The notes under the pieces: generated by a model
The model's database searches: none
What the model saw: the letters and a program-made list of their open reading frames with translations, nothing else
What the model was told of the DNA's origin: nothing
Origin: Candidatus Methylomirabilis sp.
Lineage (GTDB): Bacteria; DYJV01
Direction: 5' to 3'
NCBI GenBank assembly: GCA_020722945.1
Contig: DYJV01000091.1
Location: forward strand, 1 to 7,159
Length of the DNA stretch: 7,159 nt
Position numbers and translations under genes: made by a program
Part shown: in pieces, positions 1-5,681 of the stretch
How positions within the stretch are numbered: position 1 is the first letter of the stretch
Layout: every line of letters begins with the position of its first letter

Positions 1-8
1 GTTAGGTA

Positions 9-1760
9 TTACTCTGAATAAATTTTTTTCCCAATCTCAATGATATCTTTTACTCTTTGGGTGTATCTGTGCTTTTCTACTACTTTTTTGTAGGCTCTAT
101 TGATTATATTTTTTCGCTCTCTCTTATCTTTCATATATTTTGAGATTAACTCTTCAATCTCCTGTATACTTTTATAACATACAACTTCTTTCCCAATATC
201 AAAAAGATCTTCTATCTGACTTCTATAATCTGTAATTAAAAATTGTTTTGAAGCTGGAACATCAAAAACTCTCTGATTTACAGCATTTTTCATCTGTAGA
301 CTTGTTGTATTAAAATTTACTTCTGCTAAATTGTAAAAATATGGTAATTCATCGTAATAGTTGATCTCTCTATGGTATTTGGTTTTGTTATTGAAGTAGC
401 CTCTCCATCCAATATCACCAACTATCAGAGAATCAAAATTAAGAATCTCTTTGACGCAGTTGTATCGGTAGATTCTTGTTGCTTCCCATGTAACGGTGGT
501 TTCGTAATTTGTTTTGGATGTATCATCCCAATCTGAAAAAAATTTGTAAAGGCTGGGGAATTTTACCTTTATAACTTCTTCGACTGACCGAATGTTATCC
601 AAAGAGAACTCATAAGCAATTTCCTTGTAATATTTTAAAAACTTCTCCTCTACATTGGTTCTTTCGTAACTTTTTTTTACCTTTTCTATCATTGAATTCC
701 CAATAAAGATAACATCAGCTTTAAATTGGGAAAATTTATTCTCATTTATAGGGATTTTCTTGAATCTGTTTGTATCAACTCCAAGTGGCAGATAGAAGAC
801 ATTTTTAAAACCTATATTTTTCATATCTTCTATATTATCTTTGTCCCAGACAAGTAGAGTGGCTATATCTGATACGTTTTTCTTAAAATGTTTTATGATA
901 AGGTTTGGATTATCAACATACCAAGATAGAAGTGGCATCTCTATTTTTTCAAGAAAATTTATTAAAACTCCCTCTCTGTCAACCCCAAGATGATTTATGG
1001 TGAATATAAAATCGGGGTGAAATGATGATATTTTCTCTATCATCAGCTTTATAAATTCCTCCGACAGAAACTCCTGGTCAGATAGAATAAGAGTATCAAA
1101 TGGTATATCAAGCTCTTTTAGTGCATTGATAATTTCACCCATAAGGAAATATTTGGATGTTATGAGTAGAATTGCTACTTTACTATTTTTGAATTTTGGA
1201 TATTTTAGTTTCTCAAAAGAGCTCTCTCTTTTTAAATTAATCAAGTAATTTGAAATATCGTTGTAGAATTGTTTGTAAACTTTTAGGTAAGGTGGATAGA
1301 ATATAGGGTGTATATGATGGTATTTTTGTAGTTGGTTGATAAGATTGAGGGGGTTATCTTCGATGATGAAAGTTATATCGTTTCTTGAAAATATATCTGT
1401 AAGATCAAAAAGGGTCATTGCTTTTATAAAGATAGAGGGTTGATTTTCGGTGAGGATAAAATGTCTCTCAGTATTGTTAGTCAAAAATGGTCTGATGTGG
1501 AAAAAGAAAGCTGTTCCAAAAATAATGGGGGTAGCAGATGATAACCCACCTTTGTTACTTTCATAAAAGTTTTGACCCTCTTTTACAGGGTCAAATAAGC
1601 TATGAAAAGTAATTTTACCTATTTTAAAAGAGAAAGAGTTACCCCTACTATTTACTATTTCGATACTGTCAGTTGAAAAATTTTTCTCTAAAATATTAAA
1701 ATTCAAGTATGGATGAAATTTTTTGAGATGTGATAAATTTATTTCAAAAAAGTTGTCCAT
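9..1760 (-). CDS. CgeB/DUF3880-type glycosyltransferase with extra N-terminal domain
   Basis: Predicted cytoplasmic glycosyltransferase of 583 residues; no signal peptide or membrane segment is visible. Residues about 195-335 look like the DUF3880 half of CgeB-type proteins: a beta strand at 194-200 (KVAILLITS), the stretch PDFIFTINHLGVDREG at 249-264, SWYVDNP at 279-285 and LPLGVDTNRF at 324-333. Residues about 430-575 look like the C-terminal nucleotide-sugar-binding half (Glyco_trans_1_2): VGDIGWRG (447-454), NQRVFDVPASKQFLITDY (495-512), then a helical end. Residues 1-190 form an additional domain; FGTAFFFHIRPFL (81-93) and the acidic ILTENQPSIF (102-111) recall the N-terminal region of MAF-like flagellin glycosylation proteins. 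It starts 3 bases after the acetyltransferase stop (TAATTTATG); the nearest purine-rich run, AGGAAG, is 17 bases upstream, so translation is probably coupled. Donor and acceptor are unknown; flagellin or surface-polysaccharide glycosylation is inference. The family call is fairly secure, the role is not. Confidence 0.8.
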   Translation of the reverse strand: MDNFFEINLSHLKKFHPYLNFNILEKNFSTDSIEIVNSRGNSFSFKIGKITFHSLFDPVKEGQNFYESNKGGLSSATPIIFGTAFFFHIRPFLTNNTERHFILTENQPSIFIKAMTLFDLTDIFSRNDITFIIEDNPLNLINQLQKYHHIHPIFYPPYLKVYKQFYNDISNYLINLKRESSFEKLKYPKFKNSKVAILLITSKYFLMGEIINALKELDIPFDTLILSDQEFLSEEFIKLMIEKISSFHPDFIFTINHLGVDREGVLINFLEKIEMPLLSWYVDNPNLIIKHFKKNVSDIATLLVWDKDNIEDMKNIGFKNVFYLPLGVDTNRFKKIPINENKFSQFKADVIFIGNSMIEKVKKSYERTNVEEKFLKYYKEIAYEFSLDNIRSVEEVIKVKFPSLYKFFSDWDDTSKTNYETTVTWEATRIYRYNCVKEILNFDSLIVGDIGWRGYFNNKTKYHREINYYDELPYFYNLAEVNFNTTSLQMKNAVNQRVFDVPASKQFLITDYRSQIEDLFDIGKEVVCYKSIQEIEELISKYMKDKRERKNIINRAYKKVVEKHRYTQRVKDIIEIGKKIYSE

Positions 1761-1763
1761 AAA

Positions 1764-2327
1764 TTAGAATTCAAAATCTTCCTGCTCTTTGAGATCATAC
1801 ATCATAATTGTAACATCAAACATCTCCCCTTCATTTGTCATGAAGTAATCTTCGAGATCGCACTTTCTTGAAAAACCAAGTGTCCTGAAAGATTTGATTA
1901 GTTTGTAATGTTCTGAGATAATTTCTGCAATTATGCTTTTTAGATTGAGCTCTCGTCCAATTTTAATCTGAGATTTAACGAGATAAGAGCCTAACCCTAT
2001 ACCTCTAAAATCTTTGTCGAGAAAAATCCTTATTTCAGCCATATGTCTCTTGCTTTTTGTCATAAAGTGTAAAGTAGTATTCCCTATGATTTTGTTTTCA
2101 TATTGGGCTACAATAGGAAGAACTTTTGAAAAATCAATCTTCTCATACCATCTATCGACAGTTTCTCTGGTTTTGACTTTGTCTTTGAGAAATATCATAT
2201 CAGATTCATCAGCTCTTTGAAAAAGGTCGTATATGAGATCTCGATCTTTCTCTATTGTGGGTCGTATTAAAACTTTTTTGTAGTTACTCAAAGTAACAAA
2301 TTCTCTAAATTGCTTCACCCTCTCCAT
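1764..2327 (-). CDS. GNAT-family N-acetyltransferase
   Basis: Predicted acetyl-CoA-dependent N-acetyltransferase, 187 residues, soluble, acceptor unknown. The fold order fits GNAT: KKVLIRPTIEKDRDLIYDLF (17-36) as beta1-alpha1, VAQYENKIIGNTTLHFM (73-89) as the central beta hairpin, AEIRIFLDKDFRGIGLGSYL (97-116) carrying the acetyl-CoA pyrophosphate motif R/QxxGxG (R108, G111, G113), then LKSIIAEI and FRTLGFSRKCDLEDYF (147-162), the usual 'GF' strand near the C-terminus. The start is well supported by AAAGGGGG five bases upstream of the ATG. It is the first gene of a two-gene unit with the CgeB-type glycosyltransferase, only 3 bases apart, so it may acetylate an amino sugar or a protein in the same glycan pathway; this is inferred from position only. 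A promoter-like TTGACA/TAATAA pair lies upstream. The family is confident; the substrate cannot be read from the sequence. Confidence 0.85.
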   Translation of the reverse strand: MERVKQFREFVTLSNYKKVLIRPTIEKDRDLIYDLFQRADESDMIFLKDKVKTRETVDRWYEKIDFSKVLPIVAQYENKIIGNTTLHFMTKSKRHMAEIRIFLDKDFRGIGLGSYLVKSQIKIGRELNLKSIIAEIISEHYKLIKSFRTLGFSRKCDLEDYFMTNEGEMFDVTIMMYDLKEQEDFEF

Positions 2328-2332
2328 CTTTA

Positions 2333-2340
2333 CCCCCTTT
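2333..2340 (-). promoter_or_regulatory. Shine-Dalgarno of the acetyltransferase gene
   Basis: On the minus strand AAAGGGGG lies five bases before the ATG at 2327. It is a strong anti-16S match and fixes this start. Confidence 0.75.
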
Positions 2341-2390
2341 ATTGTTGTATTGACAAAATTAAATATTTTTTAAATAACTTGGAATAAAAT

Positions 2391-2419
2391 TTATTAGAAA
2401 ATATGTTATAAATTGTCAA
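2391..2419 (-). promoter_or_regulatory. Sigma70-like promoter for the acetyltransferase-glycosyltransferase unit
   Basis: On the minus strand a perfect TTGACA (2419-2414) is followed by a 17-base spacer and TAATAA (2396-2391), a weak -10. The predicted transcription start near 2384 leaves an untranslated leader of about 55 bases before the ATG at 2327. The 148-base gap between the oxidoreductase stop and the acetyltransferase start is otherwise AT-rich, with no strong terminator hairpin. Confidence 0.5.
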
Positions 2420-2475
2420 GAACTCTTTCTATTTTTTGTAGTTGTTTCGGTTTTGAGAAAAAAATATTAACTTTG

Positions 2476-3822
2476 TTATAAATGTCTCTTCCCAAGTCTT
2501 GCTGCCAGAAGGACAGGGTCCCATACTGGTGCAAATGGTGGAGAGTAAGCAAGATCGAGGTTGAAAAGATCATTTATATTCATTCTGTTGTATATTGCGG
2601 TTGCCCATACATCTATCCTTTTTACAGAATCAATAGGTCCGATAAGTTGTGCTCCGAGGATACTACCTTTACCCTTCTCAATGATTACAAATGATTTGAG
2701 CTTGTCTGAATTTGGATAATATCTTGCTTTTGTTCTACTGATTAGGTCGTATTTGACTGCATCTATTCCAAGATTTAGGGCTCTTTCTATTGTAATACCT
2801 GTTTTAGCAATACCTGTATTAAATATTTTGGTTATTAAGGTTTCTGTAACACCTTTACACACCTCTTTTTTTCCTGAGATATTAAGACCTGCAATCATCC
2901 CTTCTCTATTTGCCTTTAACGCAAGAGGAGTGAAAACCTTTTCATTTGTAAGGATGTTTCTTGATTCAGCACAATCCCCACCAGAGTAAATAAATTCAAA
3001 ATTTGTCTGGAGATAGTCATTTACGGCTATACTGCCCTTTGCACCGAGTGCTATGCCGGCATTACGACATATTTGGGTATTAGGCACTACCCCTATTGCA
3101 AGTAAGACAAAATCAACATCTATATTTCCGCTGTTTGTGGTGATAGATGTTTTAGCCCCACTATCTGATATTTGGGTTATTTTTCTGTTTAAATTGAGAA
3201 TTACCCCTTTTTTCTCCATTATTGTAAGAATATCTTTTGATATTTCAGGTTCAAAGATATTTGCAAGCTGGTCTCGTCTATGAACCATATGAACTTCAAG
3301 CCCTAAATCAGCAAAAGCTTCTACCATCTCAATTGCAATAATTCCTCCTCCCACAACGGCACAAGATTTTGGTTTGCTCTTTATAAGGAAGTTTTGAAGA
3401 AGTTTTGTGTCATCTAAGTTGTTTAGAGTGAAAACTTTATCAGAAGATATCTCAAAATCCCCCATATTGGGAGAAGCTCCTGTGGATATCATAAGGTAGT
3501 CGAAAGGTTGGTCAAATATTTGGGAATTAGATAAAGATTTTACAGTAACTTTTTTACTGTTGGGGTCAATAGCTATTACTTCATGTTTTAGTCGTAAATC
3601 TATTTTCCTATCTTCTATGAATTCTTCAGGTTTCATCTCAATAAGCTGTTCAAAATGGGAAACTGCTCCACCTATGTAGTAAGGCATTCCACAAGAAGCG
3701 TAAGAAACAAATTCACCCTTTTCAAAGACTGTAACATCCCACTCCTTACTCTGTCTCTTTACCTGACTTGCTGTGCTCATACCTGCAGCATTGCCACCTA
3801 TGACAATAATCTTTTTAGGCAT
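2476..3822 (-). CDS. FAD-dependent CoA-disulfide reductase / NAD(P)H oxidase-type oxidoreductase
   Basis: Flavoprotein of the single-cysteine branch of the pyridine nucleotide-disulfide reductases (CoA-disulfide reductase, NADH oxidase, NAD(P)H sulfur/polysulfide reductase), cytoplasmic, 448 residues from the chosen start. Counting from that start: FAD motif VIGGNAAGMS (7-16); active-site SYASCGMPYYIGG with Cys44; NAD(P) motif VVGGGIIAIE (156-165) with HRRD (181-184) at the end of the second strand, basic rather than acidic and so hinting at NADPH; second FAD motif YSGGDCAE (279-286). The C-terminal dimer domain carries ARYYPN (366-371) and AYSPPFAPVWDP (425-436), matching the two tyrosine positions of CoA-disulfide reductases. 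There is no rhodanese fusion. GGAGG at 3832-3828 lies five bases before the ATG at 3822, so this start is preferred over the ATG at 3834, which overlaps the GGAGG. It is divergent from the ODP-chemoreceptor genes. The physiological substrate (CoA disulfide, polysulfide, sulfur or oxygen) cannot be decided from sequence. Confidence 0.88.
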   Translation of the reverse strand: MPKKIIVIGGNAAGMSTASQVKRQSKEWDVTVFEKGEFVSYASCGMPYYIGGAVSHFEQLIEMKPEEFIEDRKIDLRLKHEVIAIDPNSKKVTVKSLSNSQIFDQPFDYLMISTGASPNMGDFEISSDKVFTLNNLDDTKLLQNFLIKSKPKSCAVVGGGIIAIEMVEAFADLGLEVHMVHRRDQLANIFEPEISKDILTIMEKKGVILNLNRKITQISDSGAKTSITTNSGNIDVDFVLLAIGVVPNTQICRNAGIALGAKGSIAVNDYLQTNFEFIYSGGDCAESRNILTNEKVFTPLALKANREGMIAGLNISGKKEVCKGVTETLITKIFNTGIAKTGITIERALNLGIDAVKYDLISRTKARYYPNSDKLKSFVIIEKGKGSILGAQLIGPIDSVKRIDVWATAIYNRMNINDLFNLDLAYSPPFAPVWDPVLLAARLGKRHL

Positions 3823-3827
3823 TTGCT

Positions 3828-3832
3828 CCTCC
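3828..3832 (-). promoter_or_regulatory. Shine-Dalgarno that decides the oxidoreductase start
   Basis: On the minus strand GGAGG lies five bases before the ATG at 3822 and begins inside the upstream in-frame ATG at 3834. Starting at 3822 gives MPKKIIVIGG, the usual short N-terminus before the FAD-binding strand; starting at 3834 adds four residues and has no clear site of its own. Confidence 0.65.
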
Positions 3833-3911
3833 ATAATTTTTCTTTACTCTCTTTAAAATATTTTTAATATTAATTCAATTAAATATATTACTTTTTTACT
3901 TTATTTTTTTG

Positions 3912-3940
3912 TTGAAATTTTGTTTTTTATAATATAGATA
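3912..3940 (+). promoter_or_regulatory. Candidate promoter region for the ODP-chemoreceptor genes
   Basis: The 158 bases between the two divergent starts (3823-3980) are extremely AT-rich and must hold promoters for both directions. On the plus strand TTGAAA (3912-3917) is followed after 17 bases by TAGATA (3935-3940). Alternatively a perfect TATAAT sits at 3928-3933 but without a recognisable -35. No sigma28-type or sigma54-type motif was seen, although the downstream gene is a chemoreceptor. The exact hexamers are uncertain because of the base composition. Confidence 0.35.
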
Positions 3941-3951
3941 TTTAAATTATA
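3928..3951. repeat. Imperfect AT-rich palindrome in the divergent promoter region
   Basis: The arms TATAATATAGAT (3928-3939) and ATTTAAATTATA (3940-3951) match as inverted repeats at 10 of 12 positions. The outer six bases on each strand are the -10 consensus TATAAT, so the element could carry overlapping -10 boxes for both directions or be an operator. In sequence this AT-rich it may also be chance. Confidence 0.3.
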
Positions 3952-3965
3952 CAAAAATGCTTAAT

Positions 3966-3971
3966 GGGAGG
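3966..3971 (+). promoter_or_regulatory. Shine-Dalgarno that decides the ODP start
   Basis: GGGAGG lies nine bases before the ATG at 3981. The upstream in-frame ATG at 3957 is preceded only by A/T-rich sequence with no site, and starting there would place this GGGAGG inside the coding region. Confidence 0.75.
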
Positions 3972-3980
3972 CATGTATCT

Positions 3981-4763
3981 ATGAAGCACAACAATGAAGT
4001 AGATATACTTAAAGGTGAAGTTTTATTTGAAGATGGAAATTATCAATTTATATGGCTTGGATGGGAAGAGAGAGATGAAGGATTAGTTCAGGTAAATCAG
4101 TATCTTATTAAAGATGGAGATGAAGGGATACTTCTTGATCCGGGTGGAGTTCATGTATTTCCAAGGATTGTAGGGAATGTTTCGAGGTATATAGACCTTG
4201 ATAAGATAAAAAATATATTTTTTACACATCAGGACCCTGATGTATCTTCTGGTATAGCTTTGTGGTTAAGTGTTACACCTGCAAAGATACATATTTCAAA
4301 ATGGTGGATAAGATTTCTTGCTCATTTTGGTGTTTTTGACCATAAAAGGGTAATGCCGATAGAGGACAAGGGTGGCACTCTCAGCACAAGTAGTGGTAAA
4401 AGATTTGAGTTTGTCCCTGCACATTTTTTACACTCTCCAGGCAACTTTTCACTCTACGACCCCAAATCAAAGATACTTTTTACAGGTGATATAGGAGCTG
4501 CAATATTCCCTGCAAATCAGAGGTATCTTTTTGTTGATGATTTTAACTCTCATGTTAAGATTATGGAAGGATTTCACCAGAGATTCCTTGCAAACAATAT
4601 AGCAGTTAAGGCTTACCTTAATAAAATTTCAAGATTTGATATTCAGATGATTGCTCCTCAGCATGGGGCAATATTCCCTGATCAGGATACTTCCAAAAAA
4701 TTTATAAATTGGCTTTCAGGGCTAAAATGTGGATCTGATATCATAAATCAAATTTACGGTTAA
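3981..4763 (+). CDS. ODP-type flavodiiron-like metallo-beta-lactamase protein (oxygen/iron sensor)
   Basis: Predicted cytoplasmic diiron protein, 260 residues from the chosen start, with one metallo-beta-lactamase fold of the flavodiiron branch and no flavodoxin domain after it (full flavodiiron proteins are near 400 residues). Counting from that start: VNQYLI (38-43) and LLDPGG (51-56) form the early beta strands; the metal motif is THQDPDV (82-88: His83, Asp85, Asp87), then HSPGN with His151, FTGDIG with Asp170 and PQHGAIF with His228. Compared with the flavodiiron HxExDH motif, Glu is Asp and the final His is Val88. The family includes ODP, the oxygen-binding diiron protein shown in Treponema to signal iron and oxygen to the chemotaxis kinase. 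The gene 50 bases downstream is a sensor-less chemoreceptor, the expected partner. An in-frame ATG at 3957 would add eight residues but lacks a ribosome binding site. An ordinary hydrolase is less likely given these motifs and this neighbour; sensing is inferred. Confidence 0.82.
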   Translation: MKHNNEVDILKGEVLFEDGNYQFIWLGWEERDEGLVQVNQYLIKDGDEGILLDPGGVHVFPRIVGNVSRYIDLDKIKNIFFTHQDPDVSSGIALWLSVTPAKIHISKWWIRFLAHFGVFDHKRVMPIEDKGGTLSTSSGKRFEFVPAHFLHSPGNFSLYDPKSKILFTGDIGAAIFPANQRYLFVDDFNSHVKIMEGFHQRFLANNIAVKAYLNKISRFDIQMIAPQHGAIFPDQDTSKKFINWLSGLKCGSDIINQIYG

Positions 4764-4800
4764 TTTTATTATAACGTCCTTTTAGTGGATTAAATTACAA

Positions 4801-4805
4801 AGGGG
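4801..4805 (+). promoter_or_regulatory. Shine-Dalgarno of the chemoreceptor gene
   Basis: AGGGG lies eight bases before the ATG at 4814 in the 50-base gap after the ODP stop. The gap shows no terminator and no clear promoter, so both genes are probably co-transcribed. Confidence 0.65.
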
Positions 4806-4813
4806 TATCATCT

Positions 4814-5641
4814 ATGAATGAAAATCTTAATTCCATAAAAAATATAAGTAAAGGGGTTATCAAATCCACTCTTCTTGATTCTATGATAGCAAGCACAATG
4901 GGTCTTTTGAATAGCAACTTTTCAAGGATTGTGGGCGATACTGATACTATTGCTACTGCTGTTGAAGAGCTTGAAGCTACCATCAATCAGATGAGCAGAA
5001 ATGTTTCTGATATCAATAAACGTATGGGTGATATACTGGATAAGAACCAAAAAATTGATGATGCTTTTGGTCAACGAATCAACCAGATGAGTGATGTTAC
5101 AAAGAGTGTAAGTGGAACAGTTGAGGAGATCAGGGAGCTTGGGAAGGCTACACAAAATATAAGTAAATTTGTTGTTGATATATCAGATATTGCAGACCAA
5201 ACTAATCTACTTGCTCTCAATGCAGCTATTGAGGCTGCAAGGGTAGGGGATGCGGGAAGAGGCTTTGCCGTTGTTGCAGAAGAGGTTCGGAAGTTATCCG
5301 AAAATACCAACTCACTTACCAAAAATATCTCAAAAGTCTTAAAAGAGTTTACCAAAAGAATTTCAAAGTCTGTTGTTGAAATAGAGAATCTCTCCTCTGT
5401 AATGAATACTTTTGAAACTGATTTTGTTGATGTCCGACAAACTTTTGAAGTTAATAAGAGATCCTCTGATGAAATTGGGATATCGCTTAATCAGCTTACT
5501 ATAGCTATTAATGAAAATTCTCAAGTTTTATCAAGTATTTTTGGCAAGATAGTTGATGTTGATGCTACTTCAAGGGAAGTGCAGAAGATCTTTTCTACAA
5601 TGTCAACTGTTAATAAAGCTATAAGCAATATGAAACTATAG
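4814..5641 (+). CDS. Cytoplasmic methyl-accepting chemotaxis protein without a sensor domain
   Basis: Short soluble chemoreceptor, 275 residues, with no membrane segment, HAMP domain or ligand-binding domain; almost the whole protein is an antiparallel coiled-coil signalling hairpin. The conserved tip that contacts CheA and CheW is at about 122-161 ([18 protein letters not shown] at 129-146, then [14 protein letters not shown] at 148-161). The arms are about equal, roughly 140 and 130 residues. A likely methylation segment is [10 protein letters not shown] (48-57), with the Glu-Glu pair at 51-52. The C-terminus (AISNMKL) has no NWETF-like tether for CheR or CheB. With no sensor of its own it needs an input protein; the ODP gene directly upstream is the obvious candidate, as in characterised ODP systems. 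No cheA, cheW or cheY lies in the window, so it must join an array encoded elsewhere. The family is very clear; the ODP partnership is inference from gene order and precedent. Confidence 0.92.
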   Translation: MNENLNSIKNISKGVIKSTLLDSMIASTMGLLNSNFSRIVGDTDTIATAVEELEATINQMSRNVSDINKRMGDILDKNQKIDDAFGQRINQMSDVTKSVSGTVEEIRELGKATQNISKFVVDISDIADQTNLLALNAAIEAARVGDAGRGFAVVAEEVRKLSENTNSLTKNISKVLKEFTKRISKSVVEIENLSSVMNTFETDFVDVRQTFEVNKRSSDEIGISLNQLTIAINENSQVLSSIFGKIVDVDATSREVQKIFSTMSTVNKAISNMKL

Positions 5642-5667
5642 CATAAAATACTTTTTATGCTATAGTT
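5634..5667 (+). terminator. Perfect 15-bp stem-loop over the chemoreceptor stop codon
   Basis: AACTATAGCATAAAA (5634-5648) and its exact reverse complement (5653-5667) flank a four-base loop TACT. The stop codon TAG (5639-5641) lies in the left arm. Only three pairs are G-C and there is no uninterrupted T run after the stem (CTCATTACTTTTAT follows), so it is a weak intrinsic terminator at best. It may act as a partial terminator or as an RNA-processing/stability element between the chemoreceptor and the protease, whose start is 14 bases beyond the stem. Confidence 0.5.
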
Positions 5668-5681
5668 CTCATTACTTTTAT

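Noticed and set aside
2350-2378. Plus-strand TTGACA at 2350-2355 as a promoter
   Set aside because: There is no good -10 at 16-18 bases, and it would read only antisense into the 3' end of the oxidoreductase.
2350-2419. Inverted pair of TTGACAA motifs as an operator
   Set aside because: The match is only seven bases with 56 bases between the arms; the right-hand copy is better explained as the -35 of the acetyltransferase promoter.
2328-2475. Intrinsic terminator after the oxidoreductase
   Set aside because: A T run follows the stop on the minus strand, but I find no GC-containing hairpin before it.
2753-3283. Plus-strand open frames over the oxidoreductase (for example 2753-2989 and 3053-3283)
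   Set aside because: They are antisense to a well-conserved flavoprotein gene, with no recognisable product or ribosome binding site.
3928-3951. PerR or Fur box at the palindrome
   Set aside because: The half-sites TATAAT and ATTATA are 12 bases apart instead of the one to few bases in those boxes, so no regulator can be named.
3957-3980. ATG at 3957 as the start of the ODP gene
   Set aside because: It has no Shine-Dalgarno, while GGGAGG at 3966-3971 is ideally placed for the ATG at 3981.
3981-4763. Beta-lactamase or glyoxalase II function for the metallo-beta-lactamase protein
   Set aside because: The HxDxDV motif and HSPGN/GDIG/PQHG pattern follow the flavodiiron branch, not the HxHxDH hydrolases, and the neighbour is a sensor-less chemoreceptor.
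4922-5355. Minus-strand open frames over the chemoreceptor
   Set aside because: They are shadows of the highly conserved receptor signalling region and show no family signature.
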